DNA of 8,586 nucleotides from an uncultured Lachnospiraceae bacterium. Lineage in GTDB: Bacteria; Bacillota; Clostridia; Lachnospirales; Lachnospiraceae. Positions 1 through 5,593 of this stretch are shown one piece after another (within the stretch, counting starts at the first letter, position 1; each line of letters begins with the position of its first letter). The position numbers and the translations under genes are program-made. Location of the stretch: the NCBI GenBank assembly GCA_902796045.1, contig CADBNQ010000098.1, positions 1 to 8,586 on the forward strand, given 5' to 3'. The notes beneath the pieces are model-generated. The model was not told the DNA's origin and did no database searches. It was given only the letters and a program-made list of their open reading frames with translations.

Positions 1-1294
1 TGCCGGAACCGATACCATGCTCACCGGAAACCAGTCCGCCGACGTCAGTGGCTTCTTTGTAGATGATGTCAAAGAACTTATCTACGCGCTCCTTGAAGAC
101 CTCCTCAGTCAATGTGTTGGAGCACTGATAGATGTGGAGGTTGCCATCTCCGGCATGCCCGAAGGATTTGATCTCGAGCTCGCACTCTTTGCCGACTTTA
201 TTGACAAATTCAAGGTAATCGGCGATCTTGTTGACGGGGACTACCACATCACACTCATCAAGAAGTCTGGTCTCTTCCATGATAGCTTCAAGGAAGGAGG
301 ACCTTGCTGCCCAGGCATCCTTCATCTTATCCGGTGTGTCCGCAACCAGGACGTCCATGGCTCCGTTCTCAAGGACAAGCTCTGCTGCCTGCTCAATCAT
401 ATCATAAACTGCATCTTCATCCTTGCCGTCAAGAGTCACCAGCAGATAGGCGCCAATCGGCTGTCCCTCCAGCTCCTGAGGGAATACTGACTTACCCACA
501 TAGCGCTCGGATACGAGAACGATCTCTCTCTCCATAAATTCGATGGCCTGCGGATCCAGGTGGGACATCTTGAGCTTCGGTACGGTAGAAAGCGCAGTCT
601 TCAGATCTTCAAAAGGAATGATCAGGGAGGCGGCAAATCCCGGAGCCGGTATGATCCTCAGGGTGAGCTCGGTGATGATACCGAGGGTCCCCTCAGATCC
701 GATCATCAGGTTCAGCAAAGAGTAGCCGGATGATGTCTTGGTCACTGTAGCGCCAAGATGTGTGATCTCGCCGGTAGGAAGAACCACTGTCATCGCCCTG
801 ACATAATCACGGGTCGCGCCATACTTGACAGCTCTCATGCCGCCGGCATTCGTTGCTACGTTGCCGCCCACACAGGCAAACTTTTCGCCCGGATCCGGCG
901 GATACATCATGCCCTTTGTCAAACAGTCCTCTGCCAGATCGTTTAACAGAACACCCGCCTCTATATTCACCACAAAATTCTCCAGATCGTAGGAAAGAAT
1001 CCTGTTCATCCTGGAGAGGTCGATCAGGACACCCCCGCAGAGTGGAACGCATCCACCTGCAAGACCTGTACCTGCCCCCCTGGGTGTTACAGGGATATTA
1101 TTCTCGTAGCAGATCTTAACAACATCCGCTACTTCCTGTGTGGACCGGGGCTGTACTGCAAGATCCGGCATGTGGGTGCCGTAAATCGGCATCTCATCCT
1201 TCTCATAATCCTGGTTGATATCCTCACCGATGCTCACATGATCAGAAACTGCTCTGATCTGGTCAATGATTTCTGCTGTCAGCTGATTGTACAT
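1..1294 (-). CDS. glcD: FAD-linked oxidase, D-lactate/glycolate dehydrogenase type (GlcD/LctD-like), 3' end cut by window edge
   Basis: My own translation gives 431 complete codons from an ATG at 1294; the reading frame is still open at base 1. The family is about 455-470 residues, so roughly 25-40 residues are missing. The start is set by GGGAGGAG placed 5 nt upstream. The N-terminal FAD-binding (PCMH) part shows PRGAGTGLAGG at residues 71-81, PPDPGEK at 132-138, NAGGMRAVKYG at 149-159 and GSEGTLGIIT at 199-208. The C-terminal FAD-oxidase part shows FGHAGDGNLH at 378-387 and SGEHGIG at 423-429. These are family hallmarks of enzymes oxidising D-2-hydroxy acids such as lactate or glycolate. 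It resembles, from memory, LctD of the Acetobacterium lactate dehydrogenase/EtfAB complex, which bifurcates electrons to drive lactate oxidation with NAD+. No etf gene is visible; partners could only lie to the left. The substrate is inferred. The gene has its own promoter and a likely operator. Confidence 0.9.
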   Translation of the reverse strand, partial: MYNQLTAEIIDQIRAVSDHVSIGEDINQDYEKDEMPIYGTHMPDLAVQPRSTQEVADVVKICYENNIPVTPRGAGTGLAGGCVPLCGGVLIDLSRMNRILSYDLENFVVNIEAGVLLNDLAEDCLTKGMMYPPDPGEKFACVGGNVATNAGGMRAVKYGATRDYVRAMTVVLPTGEITHLGATVTKTSSGYSLLNLMIGSEGTLGIITELTLRIIPAPGFAASLIIPFEDLKTALSTVPKLKMSHLDPQAIEFMEREIVLVSERYVGKSVFPQELEGQPIGAYLLVTLDGKDEDAVYDMIEQAAELVLENGAMDVLVADTPDKMKDAWAARSSFLEAIMEETRLLDECDVVVPVNKIADYLEFVNKVGKECELEIKSFGHAGDGNLHIYQCSNTLTEEVFKERVDKFFDIIYKEATDVGGLVSGEHGIGSG

Positions 1295-1338
1295 GTTTTC
1301 TCCTCCCATCAAATCTACATGCTGTCAATGACACTGGA

Positions 1339-1359
1339 AAAATTGGGTGAGCCAATTTT
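1339..1359. promoter_or_regulatory. Perfect 8-bp inverted repeat, candidate repressor operator for glcD
   Basis: AAAATTGG and CCAATTTT face each other across the 5-nt spacer GTGAG. Measured on the minus strand, the repeat begins 9 nt after the -10 box of the glcD promoter, so it covers about the +4 to +24 region. That is a classic position for a repressor that blocks transcription. TTGG-n5-CCAA is loosely like operators of GntR/FadR-type regulators that control lactate genes (LldR, LctA). The regulator is not in this window, so this identity is inference. Confidence 0.5.
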
Positions 1360-1368
1360 CTTGTCTTC

Positions 1369-1397
1369 ATTCTAAGATATTTTCAGGCAAAAATCAA
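1369..1397 (-). promoter_or_regulatory. Sigma-A type promoter of glcD
   Basis: On the minus strand the -35 box is TTGATT (1397-1392) and the -10 box is TAGAAT (1374-1369, five of six consensus bases). The spacer is exactly 17 nt. Transcription should start near 1362, giving a leader of about 67 nt that contains the inverted repeat at 1339-1359. Confidence 0.65.
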
Positions 1398-1429
1398 GTC
1401 TTTTTTTCACTATTTGCTGATATTTTCAG
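1376..1429. repeat. 11-bp direct repeat in the divergent promoter region
   Basis: GATATTTTCAG occurs perfectly at 1376-1386 and again at 1419-1429, 43 bp apart, or about four helical turns. The first copy lies inside the spacer of the glcD promoter. The second copy is also part of the small inverted repeat CTGA-TATTT-TCAG. A few bases on, TTCCCC (1434-1439) and GGGGAA (1449-1454) form another short inverted repeat with a 9-nt loop. The spacing could suit a looping or cooperative DNA-binding protein, but chance in AT-rich DNA is possible. Confidence 0.35.
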
Positions 1430-1484
1430 TAACTTCCCCCATGATTCAGGGGAAATTCTGAGATTTTTAAGGCAATATTACATC

Positions 1485-1512
1485 TTGATTTTTCTTAATA
1501 AAATGTTAAGAT
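1485..1512 (+). promoter_or_regulatory. Promoter of the HPr-like gene (extended -10)
   Basis: The -35 box is TTGATT (1485-1490), followed by a 16-nt spacer and the -10 box TAAGAT (1507-1512). A TG dinucleotide at 1504-1505 makes it an extended -10. The inverted repeat TCTTAA-n7-TTAAGA (1493-1511) overlaps the spacer and the -10 box and could be a protein site or simply AT-rich promoter sequence. Transcription would start near 1519, giving a leader of about 80 nt. Confidence 0.5.
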
Positions 1513-1555
1513 ATTATTACGGAAGATAAACACGGTATTTGACACGCAGCCCGGT

Positions 1556-1579
1556 CCGGAATCATCGAGCCGATTCCGG
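1556..1579 (+). promoter_or_regulatory. Strong hairpin in the 5' leader of the HPr-like gene
   Basis: CCGGAATC (1556-1563) pairs perfectly with GATTCCGG (1572-1579) around an 8-nt loop, and two G-U pairs could extend it. No T-run follows, so it is not an intrinsic terminator. It ends about 9 nt before the ribosome binding site AGGAGAG (1589-1595). It could protect the mRNA, tune translation or bind a regulator. I do not recognise a known riboswitch. Confidence 0.5.
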
Positions 1580-1600
1580 GTGAATGACAGGAGAGAAGAT

Positions 1601-1852
1601 ATGATTACAAAGAAAGTAAGTATTAATTCCATGGAGAAGCTGCGGTCATTTGTGAGTATCGTCAATGGATTCTCAGGCCATTTTGATCTCTGCTCCGGCT
1701 GCAGCAGGGTGAACGCCAGATCTCTTATGGGCATATTCAGCCTGGACATTTCCCGACCTTTAGATTTCTGCATCTACAACGATGAAAGCGCCGATTATAT
1801 TCTGAACGCCATCTCCTCTTACCTGGTCAGTTCTAAAGAGCTGCCTCTGTAA
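1601..1852 (+). CDS. HPr-family protein lacking the catalytic histidine (Crh-like)
   Basis: This 83-residue protein starts at the ATG at 1601, 5 nt after AGGAGAG; an in-frame ATG at 1580 lies inside the leader hairpin and lacks such a site. It aligns over its length with HPr, the PTS phosphocarrier. The best match is VNARSLMGIFSLDI (residues 37-50) against the HPr Ser46 region, so Ser41 equals Ser46. The active-site segment G-I-H-A-R-P is replaced by M-E-K-L-R-S (11-16): the His15 position is Lys13, while the Arg17 position (Arg15) is kept. It therefore cannot pass phosphate from Enzyme I to sugars. It could be a target of HPr kinase on Ser41 and a CcpA partner, as Bacillus Crh is (inference). 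Alternatively it is a degenerate paralogue of unknown role. It has its own promoter and leader hairpin. A weak CTCT-GTA-AGAG hairpin plus seven Ts over its stop codon may end the transcript. Confidence 0.8.
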   Translation: MITKKVSINSMEKLRSFVSIVNGFSGHFDLCSGCSRVNARSLMGIFSLDISRPLDFCIYNDESADYILNAISSYLVSSKELPL

Positions 1853-1876
1853 GAGTTTTTTTGTAATAATTACTTC

Positions 1877-1904
1877 TTGTTTTTTCCTACAGATATGTTA
1901 TTAT
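1877..1904 (+). promoter_or_regulatory. Promoter of thl with extended -10
   Basis: The -35 box is TTGTTT (1877-1882), the spacer is 16 nt, and the -10 box is TATTAT (1899-1904). A TG one base before it (1896-1897) gives the full extended motif TGnTATTAT. Transcription should begin near 1911, directly ahead of the Rex-like operator. Confidence 0.65.
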
Positions 1905-1917
1905 ATATATACAGGTA

Positions 1918-1935
1918 ATGTTAATTATTTAACGA
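1918..1935. promoter_or_regulatory. Rex (redox repressor) operator upstream of thl
   Basis: The 18-mer ATGTTAA-TTAT-TTAACGA matches the clostridial Rex consensus TTGTTAA-n4-TTAACAA at 12 of 14 defined positions. It spans about +8 to +25 of the predicted transcript, between the promoter and the ribosome binding site. Rex senses the NADH/NAD+ ratio and leaves DNA when NADH is high; thiolase genes are known Rex targets in Clostridium. Matching was by eye, and the Rex gene itself is not in this window. Confidence 0.7.
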
Positions 1936-1952
1936 GAAAGGGGTTCATCATT

Positions 1953-3137
1953 ATGAGCAAAAGAAAAGTCGTTTTAGCAGGGGCATGCCGGACAGCGATC
2001 GGAACTATGGGCGGAGAATTATCCTCCATCCCGCCGGCTGACCTTGGCACCATCGTTATCAAGGAAGCCTTAAAGAGGGCAGGCGTAGCTGCTGACCAGG
2101 TTGATGAAGTGTACATGGGCTGTGTTGTACAGGCCGGTCAGGGACAGAATGTCGCCCGCCAGGCTGCAGTCAATGCCGGCATCCCGGTAGAAGTACCGGC
2201 CACAACCATCAATGTATTATGTGGTTCAGGTCTTCACTGCGTGAACCTTGCCGCAAAGCTGATCCAGAACGGGGATGCCGATATCGTAGTGGCAGGCGGA
2301 ACAGAGAGCATGTCCAGAGCACCCTACCTTATGCAGCAGGGACGTTTCGGATACCGTCTCGGACCGGGCCAGCTGGAGGATGCACTTTTGAAGGACGCTC
2401 TGACAGATGCTTTTGAAGGCATCCATATGGGTATCACTGCTGAGAATATTGCAGAGCAGTGGGGACTCACCAGAGAGCAGCTTGATGAGTTCGCTGCAAA
2501 GAGCCAGCAGAAAGCTGTTGCCGCTATCGAGGCAGGCAAGTTTAAAGACGAGATCGTTCCCGTAGAAGTAAAGATGAAAAAGAAAACCGTAGTCGTTGAC
2601 ACAGATGAAGGTCCTCGTCCCGGAACAACCGCTGAGGGTCTTGCCAAACTCCGCCCGGCATTCAAGAAGGACGGTATGGTTACTGCAGGTAACGCTTCCG
2701 GCATCAACGACGGTGCTGCAGCCATCATCGTGATGAGCGAAGAGAAGGCCAAAGAGCTCGGTGTCACACCGATGGCAACATGGATCGCCGGGGAACTGGC
2801 AGGTGTTGAGCCCCGCATCATGGGAATCGGACCGGTTGCTTCCACAAGAAAGACCATGAAGAAGGCCGGTTACAAGATCGAGGACTTCGACCTGATCGAG
2901 GCCAACGAAGCATTTGCTGCCCAGTCCGTTGCTGTAGGCCATGATCTGGGATTTGATCTTGACAAGCTGAATGTAAACGGTGGAGCTATCGCTCTTGGAC
3001 ATCCGGTAGGATGCTCAGGCGCACGTATCCTGGTCAGCCTCCTTTATGAGATGCAGAAGCGCGACGCCAAAAAAGGTCTTGCAACTCTCTGTGTAGGCGG
3101 CGGCATGGGCTGCTCTGCTATCGTTGAGAGAGACTGA
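1953..3137 (+). CDS. thlA: Acetyl-CoA C-acetyltransferase (thiolase)
   Basis: The enzyme condenses two acetyl-CoA to acetoacetyl-CoA plus CoA, the first step toward butyrate or related C4 products; it is cytosolic and works as a tetramer. The 394-residue length is normal for the family. The nucleophile Cys90 is in NVLCGSGLH, His350 in GGAIALGHPVGCSG, and the acid/base Cys380 in CVGGGMG. NEAFAAQ, also typical of thiolases, lies just upstream of the C-terminal half motif. The start has AAAGGGG 9 nt upstream. The gene stands alone with its own promoter, Rex-like operator and terminator, and is not followed by hbd, crt or bcd as in many butyrate operons. That supports redox control of a separate transcript. 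It could also act in the degradative direction, but biosynthetic use is more likely in this kind of anaerobe. Confidence 0.95.
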   Translation: MSKRKVVLAGACRTAIGTMGGELSSIPPADLGTIVIKEALKRAGVAADQVDEVYMGCVVQAGQGQNVARQAAVNAGIPVEVPATTINVLCGSGLHCVNLAAKLIQNGDADIVVAGGTESMSRAPYLMQQGRFGYRLGPGQLEDALLKDALTDAFEGIHMGITAENIAEQWGLTREQLDEFAAKSQQKAVAAIEAGKFKDEIVPVEVKMKKKTVVVDTDEGPRPGTTAEGLAKLRPAFKKDGMVTAGNASGINDGAAAIIVMSEEKAKELGVTPMATWIAGELAGVEPRIMGIGPVASTRKTMKKAGYKIEDFDLIEANEAFAAQSVAVGHDLGFDLDKLNVNGGAIALGHPVGCSGARILVSLLYEMQKRDAKKGLATLCVGGGMGCSAIVERD

Positions 3138-3151
3138 GCATCTCCATCCTA

Positions 3152-3179
3152 TTAACAGGACGTATCTTATGAATATACA
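3152..3179 (+). promoter_or_regulatory. Possible promoter for the downstream membrane-protein gene, overlapping the thl terminator
   Basis: TTAACA (3152-3157, five of six -35 bases) is followed by a 16-nt spacer and TATACA (3174-3179, four of six -10 bases). Transcription would start inside the left arm of the terminator hairpin, so the new transcript would not fold the full terminator. Without it, the next gene depends on read-through from thl. Confidence 0.35.
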
Positions 3180-3210
3180 AAGGGCTGTCATCCGACAGCC
3201 CTTTCTTTGG
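3179..3210 (+). terminator. Intrinsic terminator of thl
   Basis: An 11-bp perfect stem (AAAGGGCTGTC with GACAGCCCTTT) surrounds the tetraloop ATCC, followed by the short T-rich tail CTTTCTTT that overlaps the right arm. It lies 41 nt after the thl stop codon. The next gene starts only 14 nt after the stem. Confidence 0.85.
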
Positions 3211-3218
3211 GTATTGCT

Positions 3219-3902
3219 ATGGTTCGCAAATATTTAGATCAAATACTGTTCATTGTGTATATGGTCTGGGAGGCCATCAATCTGGGATGGATCATCCATG
3301 CCCAGAATCATTATCCCGTGGAGATCTACTGCCAGATCATGTACCTGGCAATATGCGTCAATACAGTGATGACCTTTTATCTCTACATCAGTGGCGGAAG
3401 GAAAAAGAAAGGCCTGCACAATCTTCTGGCCCTGGGCCTGTTCATAACCGGGGCAGCTGATTATTTCCTTACCCTGCATCAGTCTGTACTGCCCGGGTAT
3501 ATCCTCTTCTGTCTGGCAGAAGCTGTCTATGCATGCTATTTCAGGCCTTCTCCGGCAGGCATCTTCATCCGCTTCCTGCTCTATGTCCTCACGATCACCA
3601 TCATCCACTCAGCCGGCCTTCTGAATATCATCAATGCCTTCGGCCTGCTCAATATGAACCTGATCACGGTCAATATGCTGTGCGCATGGATCGATCACAG
3701 GAGTCAGAAGCCGACATCCAGCCTGCTGCTGGCTGCCGGCTTTACCCTCTTTGCCGGGTGTGACTACAGCCTGCTGGTTCGTGCCCTGTCAGCCGGGACT
3801 GCAGGAATGGCTGCTGACCGGCTGACCTGGGTCTTCTACATCCCGTCCCAGGCAGCACTGGTCGCAGCTTATGCAGTTCTTACCCGGTCTGAATCCTCCT
3901 GA
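3219..3902 (+). CDS. Multi-pass membrane protein, divergent YhhN/TMEM86 (lysoplasmalogenase-like) family
   Basis: This 227-residue, strongly hydrophobic protein has about seven or eight predicted membrane segments (for example near residues 7-26, 38-57, 66-84, 92-108, 114-134 and 205-222). Two membrane-embedded acidic sites stand out: Asp81 in GAADYFL and Asp182 in AGCDYSLL. Their position and spacing fit the two aspartates important in YhhN lysoplasmalogenases, which split the vinyl-ether bond of lysoplasmalogens. The last helix, with FYIPSQAALVAAY, resembles the family C-terminus with its conserved Gln. Overall similarity is low, so activity is inferred. The start is uncertain: ATG 3219 has no clear ribosome binding site, and TTG 3207 is an in-frame alternative. 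It follows the thl terminator closely and converges with pgi. Confidence 0.6.
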   Translation: MVRKYLDQILFIVYMVWEAINLGWIIHAQNHYPVEIYCQIMYLAICVNTVMTFYLYISGGRKKKGLHNLLALGLFITGAADYFLTLHQSVLPGYILFCLAEAVYACYFRPSPAGIFIRFLLYVLTITIIHSAGLLNIINAFGLLNMNLITVNMLCAWIDHRSQKPTSSLLLAAGFTLFAGCDYSLLVRALSAGTAGMAADRLTWVFYIPSQAALVAAYAVLTRSESS

Positions 3903-3916
3903 CAGTCCGGCAGAAG

Positions 3917-3930
3917 GATCTGATCAGATC
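3917..3930. repeat. 14-bp palindrome at the convergent gene junction
   Basis: GATCTGATCAGATC is perfectly self-complementary and overlaps the pgi stop codon (3924-3926). The two convergent genes stop 21 nt apart and I find no hairpin with a T-run here. The palindrome may be a protein site or just chance from coding-end sequence; as a hairpin it would have almost no loop. Confidence 0.3.
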
Positions 3931-5507
3931 TCAAACAGATCACTTAAGGCCTTCAGTGCACCATCTGTCTCATGAGCCAGTACACGTTTAGCCAGCAGCT
4001 TGCCCAGCTGCACGCCTTCCTGGTCAAAGCTGTTCAGGTTCCAGAGGAAGCCCTGGAACATGATCTTGTTCTCATAATGGGCAAGAAGGGCTCCCAGAGA
4101 TGCCGGGGTGAGCTTCTCCCCAACGATGATGCTGGAGGGACGTCCTCCTTCAAAATGTTTGTTCTTGTCCGTATCCTCTTTGCCACAGGCAAAGGCAACG
4201 ATCTGAGCGACGACATTGGCACACAGCTTCTTCTGGCTGGTTGAGCCCTCAATGATCACGTCAGTCCCAATCTGGCTGTCCTTAAATCCGATAAACTGAA
4301 GAGGAACGATGACAGTTCCCTGATGGAGCAGCTGGTAGAAGGAATGCTGTCCGTTGGTACCGGGCTCACCAAAGAGAACCGGACCTGTCTGATAAGCCAC
4401 CGGCTCACCGAAGCGGTTTACTGATTTGCCGTTAGACTCCATATCTGCCTGCTGCAGATGTGCCGGAAAACGGGAAAGTGCCTGGGAATAAGGCAGTACT
4501 GCTGTGCTTTCATAACCGAGAACATTGCGCTCATAAACGCCGATCAGGGCATCCAGCATAGCCGGATTCTTCATGATATCCTCATTGGCCGCAAGCTTAT
4601 CAGCTTCTGCCGCACCGGCCAGGATCTGTTCAAATACATCCGGTCCGAAGGCCAGAGAAAGAACAGCGCCTCCTACTGCGGATGAGGAAGAATAACGGCC
4701 GCCGATATAGTCATCCATGAAGAAAGCTGCCAGATATCCGCTGTTACCAGCCAGAGGAGATGTCTCACTGGTGACTGCCAGCATATGGTTGGCAGGGTCA
4801 AGGCCCTCCTTGATGATGGCATCTTTCACAAACTGCTCATTCGTCAATGTCTCCAATGTAGTACCGGATTTGGAAACAACAATAAAGAGGGAGTGAGCCA
4901 CATCAATAGAGGCGAGCACTGCAGCGGCATCATCAGGATCTACATTGCTGATAAACCTGGCTTCCATTTTAAATGCGCCATTGGTCTTTGCCCAGTTCTC
5001 CAGAGCGATATAAAGAGCACGGGGGCCAAGGTCACTGCCGCCGATACCAATCTGCACAACTGTAGTAAACTTCTCTCCGGCTCCGTTCGTAATCTCTCCG
5101 GCATGCACTTTATTGGCAAAGTCCGCGATCTTTTTCTGCTCTCCTACATAAAAATCTCTTTTATTCACACCATCGGCGATAACATCTTTTCCCATCTGCC
5201 CTCTTGCCAGATGATGGAGTACCAGCCGTTTTTCTCCTGTATTGATCACCGCACCATTATACAGCTCTGCAAACTTGTCTGTCAGCTCTGCCTCCCGGGC
5301 AAGATCTTTCAGGGCTGAGAGGACCTGATCATCTACCTGCTTGGGCGCAAAGTTATAGGCAAGACCATTGGACATGGGCACACTGTACTCTGCCACCCTC
5401 CTGGCTCCCTGGTCTCCGGTCATCACTTCTTTCACACTGACAGAATCCTTAAAGCGGGTCAGTGCCTGAAAAGATTTCAAAGTGTCAAGGTTTTTCCATT
5501 CAGCCAT
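3924..5507 (-). CDS. pgi: Glucose-6-phosphate isomerase (long form)
   Basis: The enzyme interconverts glucose-6-phosphate and fructose-6-phosphate in glycolysis and gluconeogenesis in the cytosol. At 527 residues it is the long, E. coli/animal-like form rather than the ~450-residue type common in Bacilli. Substrate-binding GIGGSDLG is at 154-161 and SKSGTT at 212-217; GGRYSSSSAVG at 269-279 holds Arg271. Catalytic residues are visible: Glu357 in DMESNGK, His388 in GTNGQH, and Lys503 in FDQEGVQLGK. Two signature positions deviate (Ser after RYS, and Gln instead of Glu in GVQ), which is mild variation. The start has AAGGGAGA 6 nt upstream. It follows the lipoprotein gene by 69 nt but has its own promoter, so it is probably expressed independently of the cluster upstream. 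Confidence 0.96.
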   Translation of the reverse strand: MAEWKNLDTLKSFQALTRFKDSVSVKEVMTGDQGARRVAEYSVPMSNGLAYNFAPKQVDDQVLSALKDLAREAELTDKFAELYNGAVINTGEKRLVLHHLARGQMGKDVIADGVNKRDFYVGEQKKIADFANKVHAGEITNGAGEKFTTVVQIGIGGSDLGPRALYIALENWAKTNGAFKMEARFISNVDPDDAAAVLASIDVAHSLFIVVSKSGTTLETLTNEQFVKDAIIKEGLDPANHMLAVTSETSPLAGNSGYLAAFFMDDYIGGRYSSSSAVGGAVLSLAFGPDVFEQILAGAAEADKLAANEDIMKNPAMLDALIGVYERNVLGYESTAVLPYSQALSRFPAHLQQADMESNGKSVNRFGEPVAYQTGPVLFGEPGTNGQHSFYQLLHQGTVIVPLQFIGFKDSQIGTDVIIEGSTSQKKLCANVVAQIVAFACGKEDTDKNKHFEGGRPSSIIVGEKLTPASLGALLAHYENKIMFQGFLWNLNSFDQEGVQLGKLLAKRVLAHETDGALKALSDLFEI

Positions 5508-5564
5508 AATAATCTCCCTTCTGATAAGATGTTCTTTCTGCTGTTTAACGTTCTCATATATAAG

Positions 5565-5593
5565 ATTATACGGTAATTATTGATAATATTCAA
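5565..5593 (-). promoter_or_regulatory. Promoter of pgi, with -35 box inside the preceding gene
   Basis: On the minus strand TTGAAT (5593-5588) is followed by a 17-nt spacer and a perfect TATAAT (5570-5565). The -35 box and most of the spacer lie in the last codons of the lipoprotein gene, whose stop is at 5579-5577. The predicted leader is about 50 nt. No terminator is seen between the two genes, so read-through may add to expression. Confidence 0.75.

Noticed and set aside
17..1119. Several plus-strand open frames of 60-157 codons across the left edge.
   Set aside because: They are opposite the glcD gene, whose minus-strand frame carries continuous family motifs across this whole stretch.
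1493..1511. TCTTAA-n7-TTAAGA as a second Rex operator.
   Set aside because: The spacer is 7 rather than 4 nt and the outer bases do not match the Rex consensus.
1853..1876. Intrinsic terminator after the HPr-like gene.
   Set aside because: Only a 4-bp stem precedes the seven Ts, too weak to list as a separate terminator; noted in the gene entry.
2226..3002. Long antisense open frames within thl (258 and 177 codons).
   Set aside because: They lie wholly opposite a thiolase with intact catalytic motifs, have no family features or ribosome binding sites, and are explained by its codon bias.
3924..5507. Apparent loss of an active-site histidine in pgi when it is aligned to the position after HQGT.
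   Set aside because: Recounting residues shows the catalytic trio is Glu in MESNGK, His in NGQH and Lys in LGK, and all three are present.
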